Assembly: GCF_024346315.1 (NCBI RefSeq)
Contig: NZ_JAGQCS010000002.1
Location: 1 to 64,000, forward strand
Reading direction: 5' to 3'
Length of the DNA: 64,000 nucleotides
DNA from: Cyanobium sp. ATX 6F1
Lineage (GTDB): Bacteria > Cyanobacteriota > Cyanobacteriia > PCC-6307 > Cyanobiaceae
Positions 1 through 7,645 of this stretch are shown in pieces. How positions within the stretch are numbered: position 1 is the first letter of the stretch; every line of letters starts with the position of its first letter. The translations under genes were made by a program, and so were the position numbers. The notes under the pieces were generated by a model, which saw nothing but the letters and a program-made list of their open reading frames with translations, did not search any database and was not told the origin of the DNA.

Positions 1-286
1 AGATGGGATAGAAGTGCAGGCCGATGGCGTTGCTGGAAGGAACGACAGCGCCGGAGATGATGTTGTTGCCGTAAAGCAGGCTGCCGGCAACGGGCTCACG
101 GATGCCGTCGATGTCGACGGGGGGAGCAGCGATGAAGGCAACGATGAAGCAGGTGGTGGCCGCCAGCAGACAGGGGATCATCAGCACACCGAACCAACCC
201 AGATAGATGCGGTTGTCGGTGGAAGTGACCCACTGGCAGAAGCTTTCCCAGCTTCCAGAGCGGCCGCTGCGGATGGCAGTGGTCAT
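1..286 (-). CDS. psbA: Photosystem II D1 protein, 5' part (cut by window edge)
   Basis: This is the start of the D1 reaction-centre protein of photosystem II, which carries the cofactors for water oxidation and plastoquinone reduction in the thylakoid membrane. Ninety-five codons are visible. The N terminus begins [20 protein letters not shown], followed by [20 protein letters not shown] and the first transmembrane helix. The lumenal loop after that helix has the family pattern [20 protein letters not shown], and the visible part ends at GLHFYPI. The ATG at 286 has an AAGG-type ribosome site just upstream. The rest of the gene, including residue 130 that separates the D1:1 and D1:2 forms, lies outside the window, so the isoform cannot be read. 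Confidence 0.98.
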   Translation of the reverse strand, partial: MTTAIRSGRSGSWESFCQWVTSTDNRIYLGWFGVLMIPCLLAATTCFIVAFIAAPPVDIDGIREPVAGSLLYGNNIISGAVVPSSNAIGLHFYPI

Positions 287-348
287 GGGACCTTATGAGG
301 ACGGGATGGATGCCGAGGTTTCGCTACCCACAACAGGCAGGGAACATC

Positions 349-362
349 AGCCTCCAGAGGCT
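349..362. promoter_or_regulatory. Inverted repeat in the psbA leader or promoter region
   Basis: AGCCTC-CA-GAGGCT is a perfect dyad lying 63 bases upstream of the psbA start codon, within the 169-base gap between the DUF697 gene and psbA. It could fold as a short hairpin in the psbA 5' leader or act as a protein site. A TTGACG box on the minus strand at 438-443 is a possible -35 element, but I see no good -10 at normal spacing. Confidence 0.35.
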
Positions 363-455
363 AGGAAACAGTGAACGATCAGCCGAGGACAGGGATACGA
401 AACTTTCAATCCCTTCAAGCAAATTCATGGTTTTATCCGTCAACATTGCAATTCG

Positions 456-1841
456 TTACACGCCCTCGGGAAGGTACGCGGCTGGGCCGCCGCCCCCCTG
501 GCGCAGCCACCAGTCACGGCCCTGTTGCAGAAAAGCGGCCCAATCGAGCCTCTCCGCCTCGGCTGCCCTCGCCACCAGCAGCGGAGCCTGGTGCCGCAAT
601 TGCTCCAGATCCGCCGCCTCCACGCCGACGGAAAGAGCAAGCACATCGGCCATCGCATGGCTCACCACCCGGGTCAGATAGGCGGCGCTGAGGGCCTGGA
701 TCGCTCCCCCAACCAGCCAGGTGGCGCCATGGAGCTTGATCACCCCGGCCAGGGCCTGGGTGCTCCACTCCACCAATCCCATCGCCAGGGCGGCCTTGGA
801 GAGCTCCAGGGCCGTCTCCTTGAGCTGATCGCTCGACCAGGGGCAGTCCCAGAGTTGGGCCATGTCCCTGAGCATCAGCCCGTTGGCAACGCCAAGCACC
901 AGCAGATCGAGGCTGGGGAGGGGTGCGGCGAACACGCCGGCGGCCACCACCCATTGGGTGCGTTGCTGGAGCTGCTTCCAGTGGCGCCTCCGAACCGCCT
1001 CCAGATCCCCCTGGAGCTTGCCGTGAAACTGCTGCAGGCAGCGCAGCTGTGTGGATTCGAGCTGCTGACGGCCGGCTTCCGCCAGGCAGCGCCGCAGGGG
1101 TTGCAGAGCCGCAGCGAGCGTCGCCGTTTCGCCATTCCAGAACAGAAGTTGCTTGGCGAGACCCTCCGGCAGCTGGGCCAGCAACTCCTGGCGCAGGGAA
1201 GGATCGCCCCCACCGGCCGCCTGCTCCACCAGCAACCAGAGGGGCTGATCCTTCGGTAGCGATTCCAGCCAGCGCAGATCTGCGGCCTGCAGAGGCAGCT
1301 CCAGTCGATAGAGGAGTTGGTCGCAGCGCAGAAAAGATTCGGGCCAGCGCCAGTCAGCACTGGCCCGGTCCAAAGGCGCGGTGCCATGGACACGGAGCGG
1401 CAGGGATCCCCTCAGGGCGTCTGCCAGAACAGGCAGGCGTGCCGCATCCGGCGGGACAAGACCCACCAGAGCGACCTCCAGGGCGGAGCGCTGCTGCCGT
1501 TGACGCAGGGCTTCCAGCGTGCGGCGATGCCCCTCGAGGGCGGGATGCCCTGGGGCCTCCAGCCGAAGGAACTGCTCCAGCAGACCCTCGCAGCGCAGCA
1601 TCCAGGCCGCAGAGGTGCGGGGCAAGCGCGCCCGGGGCGACTGACGCCGCCTGGAGAGGAGCCACAAGCCGGCGGTGACGGCCCCCAGGGGCACCACCGC
1701 CGACAGGTGAAGGTGAAGCGCATCACCGACCACCCAACCCCCCGCCAGCACGCCGGCCAGCGGCCACCAGCGCGGCAGCCGCTCCAACGGGGTCGATCCC
1801 GGCGTCGGATCGAGAACCGGCGGGGCGGCGGGAGGTGTCAA
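456..1841 (-). CDS. DUF697 (YcjF-like) membrane protein with a degenerate GTPase-like domain
   Basis: This 461-residue protein has a hydrophobic N-terminal hairpin (about 25-63), a middle region built like a small GTPase (about 115-250) and a C-terminal DUF697 domain (about 290-440) with hydrophobic stretches around 297-323 and 365-400. In related cyanobacterial proteins the middle region is an Era-like GTPase. Here the segment ALVGLVPPDAARL (124-136) sits where the P-loop should be but has no GK[S/T], and PLWLLVEQAAG (200-210) replaces the NKxD guanine motif. I therefore infer a non-nucleotide-binding relic. Function is unknown. The gene is read toward psbA, with 169 bases between them. The ATG at 1841 gives a start just before a proline-rich tail. 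Confidence 0.8.
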   Translation of the reverse strand: MTPPAAPPVLDPTPGSTPLERLPRWWPLAGVLAGGWVVGDALHLHLSAVVPLGAVTAGLWLLSRRRQSPRARLPRTSAAWMLRCEGLLEQFLRLEAPGHPALEGHRRTLEALRQRQQRSALEVALVGLVPPDAARLPVLADALRGSLPLRVHGTAPLDRASADWRWPESFLRCDQLLYRLELPLQAADLRWLESLPKDQPLWLLVEQAAGGGDPSLRQELLAQLPEGLAKQLLFWNGETATLAAALQPLRRCLAEAGRQQLESTQLRCLQQFHGKLQGDLEAVRRRHWKQLQQRTQWVVAAGVFAAPLPSLDLLVLGVANGLMLRDMAQLWDCPWSSDQLKETALELSKAALAMGLVEWSTQALAGVIKLHGATWLVGGAIQALSAAYLTRVVSHAMADVLALSVGVEAADLEQLRHQAPLLVARAAEAERLDWAAFLQQGRDWWLRQGGGGPAAYLPEGV

Positions 1842-1949
1842 GGACGGGCCGCGGATCGGTGCATGTTTAGCTCAGCTCCCACGGGCTGCCCAGGCGTGCG
1901 TCAGCTCTGACACCTGCTCGACTCGATGGCTCGGCTGGAAGGCTCCGCC

Positions 1950-1955
1950 TAAAAT
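1950..1955 (+). promoter_or_regulatory. Possible -10 box in the divergent gap 1842-2073
   Basis: TAAAAT is the best -10-like hexamer in the 232-base gap between the divergent DUF697 gene and the plus-strand unit beginning at 2074. The matching -35 position (1927-1932, TGGCTC) is poor. Nothing else recognisable is in the gap; a 33-codon ORF from the ATG at 1980 ends across the next start and has no supporting evidence. Confidence 0.25.
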
Positions 1956-2073
1956 CAAAGAATGCAGCAGCTGGGGGCCATGGACGAAGGAGTGTCCTGC
2001 GCCGCAGGTCAACGGTCCATGCAGCCCCTCGCACTCGCCCGCGGCAAGAACGGGGGTCACGGTTACGGGATCC

Positions 2074-2598
2074 ATGGTTGACGCAGAGTTCCTATCGGTC
2101 CTGCTCCCTTTGGAGCGTCAACGCCAACGGGCCAGCGAGCAGCTGGCGTTGGTGCGACAGGCCGAAGAATTCCATGGTGACCTGCCCGTCCTGGTGCTGG
2201 ATCGTTGCTGGCTGCGGCTTGATGTGGTGGCGGTGAAGGATCTCGCCGGCCAGCTGCCCCCCGACACCAGTGCCGAGGCCCCTGAACTGGTGCGCTTCCG
2301 CCAGCTGCGGGCCGAGGGCGTCGGGGCCCTGGGGGCTGAGCAACGCTGCTGGGATGAATTCGGTCGTCAGGCCTGCCAGGGGGCCCTGCGGCGTTACTGG
2401 CACGCCCAGGACAGGGGCAACCACGGCTGGACCCTGGAGCGCTACCTGGCCTTCCTGGCCGCTTACCGCCAGACCTTCGAGGATCCGCAGCGAGCGGCAC
2501 TGCCCCTGATTGTTCTGGCGCGCCCCGGCGACGGGATGACCCATCGCTTGCTCTGGTTAGGCCAGGCCTCGACCCCCATGCGTCACACTTGCGCCTGA
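2074..2598 (+). CDS. Conserved cyanobacterial protein of unknown function
   Basis: This is a 174-residue soluble protein with no signal peptide or membrane segment. The N-terminal part (about 1-35) is charged and helical with many Glu, Arg and Gln; the middle contains VLVLDRCWLRLDVV, and the C-terminal half is rich in Trp, Arg and Tyr, with the pattern WTLERYLAFLAAYRQ. I do not recognise a domain. It leads a plus-strand unit: the next gene starts 15 bases downstream and trpS follows 3 bases after that, so co-transcription is likely. The ATG at 2074 is the first in-frame start after the divergent gap. Codon use matches its neighbours, so I consider it real. Confidence 0.75.
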   Translation: MVDAEFLSVLLPLERQRQRASEQLALVRQAEEFHGDLPVLVLDRCWLRLDVVAVKDLAGQLPPDTSAEAPELVRFRQLRAEGVGALGAEQRCWDEFGRQACQGALRRYWHAQDRGNHGWTLERYLAFLAAYRQTFEDPQRAALPLIVLARPGDGMTHRLLWLGQASTPMRHTCA

Positions 2599-2613
2599 GT
2601 GCAGGCTGTGGCA

Positions 2614-3315
2614 ATGGCCGAACAGATCAATTCCGCCCAACCCCAGGACCAGGACCGGCCGGAGGGTGAGCCCCAACCGAGCGGCGAGAACCCTGCTGGC
2701 GAGGGCAGCAGTGTCGAGCCCAGTGCTGGAACACGACGTGGTGCAGCACGAATTGTTGGACGGGGCAGTGGAGACCGGGGTGGTGGCGAACGTGGTGGAG
2801 CCAGCCGTGAAGCCGGTGGCTTCCGCATCCGCCTGAGCGACAACGAACTGCGGGCGGCCCAGGCCGTGCAGGAGGCCTTCCAGCTGCGCTCCACCGTGGC
2901 CGCCCTGGGGCTTTCGATCCGCACCGTCGCCCAGTTGCTCGAGCAGGGCCAGCTCGATGCGTTGGTGGCTCAGCACCACGCCGGCGGCGGCGGTGCCGGT
3001 GGCGGCGGTGGAGTTCGAGCCGAGGGTGGCCCGTCGGAGCGCCGCGGACCCCGCCCGGAGCGCTCGGGTGAGGGACGTGGTGAGCGCCCCTCGTCGCGGC
3101 CCAATCCTTTCGCGCGGCCCAGCCGCCCAGCCCCCCCCGTGCCGATCCAGAGCGAACCGGCGCCCCCTGAGGCCGAGGAGTCCGCTCCCGAGCTGGCCAG
3201 CGATTCAAGCGAGATCCCCAGCACCAGCAGCGAGCCAAGTGAGGCCGTTCAGGCCAGCGAGGCCAGCTCAGAAACCAGCCACGATTCCAACCCCGAGAGC
3301 GCCAGCGAGGGCTGA
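2614..3315 (+). CDS. RGG/Gly-rich protein with a single helical core
   Basis: This 233-residue protein is mostly low complexity. Residues about 1-70 are polar with RG and RGG steps (for example RGSGDRGGGERGG). A well-formed helical segment follows (about 71-120: RIRLSDNELRAAQAVQEAF, then STVAALGLSIRTVAQLLEQG) that looks like a helix-turn-helix or other small binding domain. After it come a poly-Gly stretch, an Arg/Pro-rich segment, and an acidic Ser/Glu tail from about 180 to the end. The charge layout (basic middle, acidic tail) is typical of nucleic-acid-associated disordered proteins; that role is inference. An in-frame GTG at 2599 would add five residues. trpS starts 3 bases after the stop, so the genes are probably coupled. 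Confidence 0.7.
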   Translation: MAEQINSAQPQDQDRPEGEPQPSGENPAGEGSSVEPSAGTRRGAARIVGRGSGDRGGGERGGASREAGGFRIRLSDNELRAAQAVQEAFQLRSTVAALGLSIRTVAQLLEQGQLDALVAQHHAGGGGAGGGGGVRAEGGPSERRGPRPERSGEGRGERPSSRPNPFARPSRPAPPVPIQSEPAPPEAEESAPELASDSSEIPSTSSEPSEAVQASEASSETSHDSNPESASEG

Positions 3316-3318
3316 GCG

Positions 3319-4332
3319 ATGGCACGGCCCAGGGTTCTCTCCGGTGTCCAACCCACCGGTGCGCTCCATCTCGGCAACTGGCTGGGGGCGATCCGCAACT
3401 GGGTGGAGCTGCAGGATGACCACGACACTTTTTTCTGTGTCGTCGATCTGCACGCGATCACCGTGCCCCACGACCCGGCGCTGCTGGCGGCGGACACCCG
3501 CCGCACGGCGGCCCTCTATTTGGCCTGTGGCATCGATCCAGGGCGATCCACCGTCTTCGCCCAGAGCCATGTGAGCGCCCACAGCGAACTCTGCTGGCTG
3601 CTCAACTGCGTCACGCCGCTCAACTGGGTGGAGCGGATGATTCAGTTCAAGGAGAAGGCGATCAAGCAGGGCGACAACGTCTCGGTGGGCCTGCTGGATT
3701 ACCCGGTGCTGATGGCCGCCGACATCCTTCTCTATGACGCCGACCTGGTGCCGGTGGGGGAGGACCAGAAGCAGCACCTGGAACTGGCCCGCGACATCGC
3801 CCAACAGCGCATCAACAGCCGTTTCGCCCCTGAGGACGCGCCCTTGCTCAAAGTCCCCGAGCCGCTGATTCTCAAGGCCGGCGCCCGGGTGATGAGCCTC
3901 ACCGACGGGCGCAGCAAGATGAGCAAGAGCGACCCCAACGAGGGCTCCCGCATCAACCTGCTGGATCCTCCGGAGTTGATTCTCAAGAAGATCAAGCGCG
4001 CCAAGACCGATCCGACCATCGGCCTGGTCTTCGACGACCCTGAGCGCCCTGAGGCCGACAACCTGCTGGGGCTCTATGCCCTGCTGGGCGGCCGCAGCCG
4101 TGGGCAGGCGGCGGCGGACTGTGCCGCCATGGGGTGGGGAACCTTCAAGCCCCTGCTGGCGGAGCTGGCGGTGGAGGCACTCAGGCCGTTGCAGGAGCGC
4201 TACCGCGAGCTGGAGGCTGAGGAGGGCTACATCGATCAGGTGCTGCGCCAGGGCCGCGAGCGGGCCAGCGCCGTGGCTGGGGCCACCCTGGAGCGCGTGC
4301 GCGCCGCCCTGGGCTTCCTGCCCGTCGCCTGA
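3319..4332 (+). CDS. trpS: Tryptophan--tRNA ligase
   Basis: This class Ic aminoacyl-tRNA synthetase activates tryptophan and loads it on tRNA-Trp. At 337 residues it has the usual bacterial length. The ATP-binding HIGH-type motif is PTGALHLGN (12-20), the KMSKS loop is at 200-204 within RSKMSKSDPNEGS, and the Rossmann core contains the GLLDYPVLMAADILLY pattern of the family at about 124-139. It is the third gene of a compact plus-strand unit, starting 3 bases after the RGG-rich protein. A weak hairpin, AGCC(4338-4341)/GGCT(4349-4352) followed by Ts, lies just after the stop. Confidence 0.97.
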   Translation: MARPRVLSGVQPTGALHLGNWLGAIRNWVELQDDHDTFFCVVDLHAITVPHDPALLAADTRRTAALYLACGIDPGRSTVFAQSHVSAHSELCWLLNCVTPLNWVERMIQFKEKAIKQGDNVSVGLLDYPVLMAADILLYDADLVPVGEDQKQHLELARDIAQQRINSRFAPEDAPLLKVPEPLILKAGARVMSLTDGRSKMSKSDPNEGSRINLLDPPELILKKIKRAKTDPTIGLVFDDPERPEADNLLGLYALLGGRSRGQAAADCAAMGWGTFKPLLAELAVEALRPLQERYRELEAEEGYIDQVLRQGRERASAVAGATLERVRAALGFLPVA

Positions 4333-4634
4333 GCGAGAGCCACCCAACGGCTTTTTGCGCGATCTACCGCCCTTGGAGCCCTGATCCCGAACCGGGGCAA
4401 TGATCAGCGCCGCTAATGGTTCAGCCTGAGCAGACAGCCTGGAGCGCTGCTGTTGCGTGGCGGCCGCCAGCGGCGCCGAGCCCCTGCCGTCCCAACGGTC
4501 TTGGCCGTGTCTGATCCTGAAGGGCTTGACAACGGCACAGTGCGTCGCATTTGTCCAGTTCGGCTCGAAGGGTCTCGCACCCGGGCTCGCCCAGAGGCCA
4601 ACGTCTTGGCAACTCTTCCTCTGTCTGGCTGCCC
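4333..4634. other. 302-base gap between trpS and the lysozyme-like gene
   Basis: The stretch holds a weak hairpin with a short T run at 4338-4355 that may end trpS transcripts. It also has a TTGACA hexamer at 4526-4531, 17 bases before ATTTGT (4549-4554), which is a possible though weak promoter for the gene at 4635. The downstream reading frame stays open back to 4551, but that extension reads through a GC-rich stretch with no domain and would bury the signal peptide. I see no RNA gene. Confidence 0.4.
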
Positions 4635-5264
4635 ATGCGTCTGTTGCCCCAGCTGCTCTGCTCCTGCGCCCTGGTGCTGGTACCCCTGGTGCCGGCCGCC
4701 CACTCCGAACGCCAGAGCCAGGCCAAGCCGTCGGCACCATCCGTGGCGACCGACGCCGCAGAGCGGCCGACCCAGCAGCGCTGGCTGGCGCCCTTCGCCG
4801 TGACAGCGGAGCGCAAGGCTCTGCTCAACACGATCCGCTTCGCGGAGGGCACCTGGCGCAATGGCAGCGCCGATGGCTATCGGATGATCTACGGCGGTGA
4901 GCTGGTCACCAGCCTCAACGCACACCCCGATCGGGTGGTGGTGCGCCGCTACGCCAGCGCCGCAGCCGGCGCTTACCAGTTCATGCCTGACACCTGGCAG
5001 GCCGCAGCGGGATCGTTGAAGCTCAAGGGGTTTGGTCCTGCCAACCAGGACCAGGCGGCCCTCTACCTGGTGAAGCGCAGCGGCGCCCTGGAGGCCATCG
5101 ACCGCGGCCAGCTCACCCCGGAGCTGATGGCCCGGCTGGCCCCCACCTGGGCCTCGTTTCCCGACCGTTCGGGCGCCAGCGTCTACGGCCAACCCGTGCG
5201 CCGCGGGGACGAGCTGGCGCGTTTCTATGCCAGCAACCTGGAGCAGATCCGCGCCACCAGCTGA
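4635..5264 (+). CDS. Exported lambda-lysozyme-like muramidase (GH104 type)
   Basis: This 209-residue protein has a signal peptide (about 1-24, hydrophobic LCSCALVLVPLVP, cleaved near AAHS) and a C-terminal domain that closely follows phage lambda endolysin R: RFAEGT (69-73, with Glu71 at the catalytic glutamate position), GYRMIYGGEL (81-90), HPDR, AGAYQF (111-116), and later GALEAIDRGQLTPE, APTWASFP and YGQP. Lambda R is a lytic transglycosylase cutting glycan strands of peptidoglycan. There are no holin, spanin or phage genes nearby, so I infer a host wall-remodelling enzyme acting in the periplasm. The ATG at 4635 is chosen because it precedes the signal peptide; an earlier TTG at 4551 is unlikely. 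Confidence 0.85.
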   Translation: MRLLPQLLCSCALVLVPLVPAAHSERQSQAKPSAPSVATDAAERPTQQRWLAPFAVTAERKALLNTIRFAEGTWRNGSADGYRMIYGGELVTSLNAHPDRVVVRRYASAAAGAYQFMPDTWQAAAGSLKLKGFGPANQDQAALYLVKRSGALEAIDRGQLTPELMARLAPTWASFPDRSGASVYGQPVRRGDELARFYASNLEQIRATS

Positions 5265-5280
5265 GACCGGGACGGGCTTG

Positions 5281-5296
5281 CTGGGGGGCACCCCAG
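5281..5296. terminator. GC-rich hairpin between convergent genes
   Basis: CTGGGG-GGCA-CCCCAG is a perfect 6-bp stem between the convergent lysozyme-like and DUF2752 genes. There is no T run on either side, so intrinsic termination is uncertain. Confidence 0.35.
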
Positions 5297-5306
5297 GGCA
5301 GCGTCC

Positions 5307-5729
5307 TCAGCCGGCCGGGAACGAGAAATCGCCAAGCCCATGGGCCCCCAGCAGACGCAGCAGCCAGTAGATCAACAACGCCACGGCCACGGCCAGAGCC
5401 AGCCGGCCCCAGCGCCAAGCTGGCAGCGGCCGGCCGAGCAGCCCCTGCACCAGGGCCAACCACAGCCCAGTCGCCACCAGGGGCGGGCCGAAGAGATGCA
5501 GCTCCAGCGCCTCCCCCAGGTCCCCGTGCAGGGTGGCCAGGGCTGAACGGGTCAAGAAGCAGGTGGGGCAGGGGACGCCCGTGAGCGCCCGCAGGGGGCA
5601 GCCCGGCAGGGGCAAGGGCAGTCCGTGGCTGCGCAGGGCCAACGCCACCATCAGCGCCAGGCTGCTCCAGCCGAGCTGTCGGGTCACAGGAGCGCTCCGG
5701 CGGCGCTGGGGAGCAGCGGCTGGTCCCAC
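5307..5729 (-). CDS. DUF2752 small membrane protein
   Basis: The predicted product is about 140 residues with three hydrophobic segments: one near the N terminus (SSLALMVALAL), a middle one (LVATGLWLALVQGLL) and a C-terminal one (LALAVAVALLIYWLL). The DUF2752 signature is the short loop CPLRALTGVPCPTCFLTRS, which carries three cysteines arranged C-x9-C-x2-C. Role unknown; a CPxC-like pair in a membrane protein may be redox-active or bind metal. The frame is open upstream to 5939 but would overlap thrS, so I take the GTG at 5729; GTG at 5687 is an alternative. It is divergent from thrS with about 55 bases between starts. Confidence 0.75.
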   Translation of the reverse strand: MGPAAAPQRRRSAPVTRQLGWSSLALMVALALRSHGLPLPLPGCPLRALTGVPCPTCFLTRSALATLHGDLGEALELHLFGPPLVATGLWLALVQGLLGRPLPAWRWGRLALAVAVALLIYWLLRLLGAHGLGDFSFPAG

Positions 5730-5784
5730 GGGAGGCTTCAGAGGGGAAAGAACGGGCTCATAGAATGGCTCCTCCTGGGGATCG

Positions 5785-7638
5785 ATGGTGTCAACAGTGC
5801 TCGCAGGGACGGTGTCGGACCAGCAAGGCAGCGCCCACCTGCCAGCCAGCATCGACCCGCAGGCCATCGCCCTGCCCAAGACCAGCGAGAGCGACCAGTT
5901 GCTGCGCATCCGCCACTCGATGAGCCACGTGCTGGCCATGGCGGTGCAGACCCTTCATCCCAAGGCCCAGGTCACCATCGGACCCTGGACCGAAACGGGC
6001 TTCTACTACGACTTCGACAACCCTGAACCCTTCACCGAGGCCGACCTCAAGGCGATCAAGAAGGAGATGGGCAAGATCATCGGCCGCCGCCTGCCCCTGG
6101 AGCGGATCGAGGTGAGCCGGGAGGAAGCCGAGCGCCGCATCAGCGCCTTGAACGAGCCCTACAAGCTGGAGATCCTGGCCGGGCTTCAGGAACCGATCAC
6201 CCTCTACACCCTGGGCAAGGAGTGGTGGGACCTCTGCGCCGGCCCCCACGTGGCCCACACCGGTGAACTGAATCCCAAGGCCTTCGATCTCGAAAGCGTC
6301 GCCGGGGCCTACTGGCGCGGCGACGAGACCAAGGCCCAGCTCCAGCGCATCTACGGCACCGCCTGGGAAACGCCCGAGCAGCTGGCCGAACACAAACGCC
6401 GCAAGGAAGAAGCTCTGCGCCGCGACCACCGCCGCCTTGGCACCGACCTGAACCTGTTCTCGATCGAGGACGAGGCCGGTGCCGGGCTGGTGTTCTGGCA
6501 TCCCCGTGGCGCCCGCATGCGCCTGCTGATCGAGGAGTTCTGGCGTGAGGCCCACTTCGAGGCGGGCTACGAGCTGCTCTACACCCCCCACGTGGCCGAC
6601 CTCAGCCTCTGGAAGACCTCCGGCCACCTGGACTTCTACAAAGAGAGCATGTTCGGCGCGATGGAGGTGGACGAGCGCCAGTTCCAGCTCAGGCCGATGA
6701 ACTGCCCCTTCCACGTGCTCACCTACGCCAGCACCCTTCGTTCCTACCGGGAGTTGCCGATCCGTTGGGCCGAGCTGGGCACCGTGTACCGCTACGAGCG
6801 CCCGGGGGTGATGCACGGGCTGATGCGCGTGCGTGGCTTCACCCAGGACGACGCCCACATTTTCTGCCTGCCGGAACAGATCAGCGACGAGATCCTCGGG
6901 GTGCTCAACCTCACCGAGACGATCCTCTCCACCTTCGATTTCCACTCCTATGAGGTGAACCTCTCCACCCGCCCGGAACAATCGATCGGCGAGGACGCCG
7001 TGTGGGAGCTGGCCACCCAGGGCCTGATCGATGCCTTGAAGCGCAAGGGCTGGAGCTACAAGATCGATGCAGGTGGTGGCGCCTTTTACGGGCCCAAGAT
7101 CGACATCAAGATCGAGGATGCGATCGGCCGGATGTGGCAATGCTCCACGATCCAGCTGGATTTCAACCTGCCCGAGCGCTTCGAACTGGAGTACGTGGCC
7201 GCCGACGGCCACCGGGCGCGGCCGATCATGATTCACCGGGCGATCTTCGGCTCCCTGGAACGCTTCTTCGGGATCCTGGTGGAGAACTACGCCGGTGATT
7301 TCCCCTTCTGGCTGGCGCCCGAGCAGGTGAGGTTGTTGCCGGTCACCGATGAGGTGCTCGGCTACGCCGAATCCCTCCTGAGCCAGCTGAAAGCGGCAGG
7401 CGTGCGTGCCAGCCTCGATCGCAGCGGCGAACGCCTGGGCAAGCTGATTCGCAATGGCGAGCAGCAGAAGATCCCCCTGCTCGCTGTGATCGGAACGACC
7501 GAGGCCGAAGCCGGGACGTTGAACCTGCGCAGCCGCCGGCAAGGGGATCTGGGCAGCGTGGCGGTGGCCGATCTGCTGAGCGCCGCGATCCACGCCAACG
7601 GCCAGCGGGCCGCTGGTCTCCAGCTGGCCAGCGCCTGA
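5785..7638 (+). CDS. thrS: Threonine--tRNA ligase lacking the N-terminal TGS domain
   Basis: This class II synthetase of 617 residues charges tRNA-Thr. The editing domain begins almost at once, with RHSMSHVLA (HxxxH zinc/editing pair) near residues 43-51 and the DLCAGPHV segment near 150. The catalytic core follows, with NCPFHV (family usually NCPGHV), RYERPGVMHGLMRVRGFTQD (motif 2), the zinc-site region, and the anticodon-binding domain at the C terminus. The first 40 residues show no TGS/ubiquitin-like N1 domain, which E. coli ThrS has; I believe several cyanobacterial ThrS share this. Glk starts 7 bases after the stop and thrB follows, giving a threonine-themed plus-strand unit. Confidence 0.97.
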   Translation: MVSTVLAGTVSDQQGSAHLPASIDPQAIALPKTSESDQLLRIRHSMSHVLAMAVQTLHPKAQVTIGPWTETGFYYDFDNPEPFTEADLKAIKKEMGKIIGRRLPLERIEVSREEAERRISALNEPYKLEILAGLQEPITLYTLGKEWWDLCAGPHVAHTGELNPKAFDLESVAGAYWRGDETKAQLQRIYGTAWETPEQLAEHKRRKEEALRRDHRRLGTDLNLFSIEDEAGAGLVFWHPRGARMRLLIEEFWREAHFEAGYELLYTPHVADLSLWKTSGHLDFYKESMFGAMEVDERQFQLRPMNCPFHVLTYASTLRSYRELPIRWAELGTVYRYERPGVMHGLMRVRGFTQDDAHIFCLPEQISDEILGVLNLTETILSTFDFHSYEVNLSTRPEQSIGEDAVWELATQGLIDALKRKGWSYKIDAGGGAFYGPKIDIKIEDAIGRMWQCSTIQLDFNLPERFELEYVAADGHRARPIMIHRAIFGSLERFFGILVENYAGDFPFWLAPEQVRLLPVTDEVLGYAESLLSQLKAAGVRASLDRSGERLGKLIRNGEQQKIPLLAVIGTTEAEAGTLNLRSRRQGDLGSVAVADLLSAAIHANGQRAAGLQLASA

Positions 7639-7645
7639 GCGTTCC

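Noticed and set aside
1980-2079. 33-codon ORF overlapping the start of the gene at 2074
   Set aside because: It has no convincing ribosome site or composition; a leader peptide role would be guesswork.
4526-4554. TTGACA with ATTTGT at 17-base spacing
   Set aside because: The -35 is perfect but the -10 is poor, so I mention it only within the gap entry.
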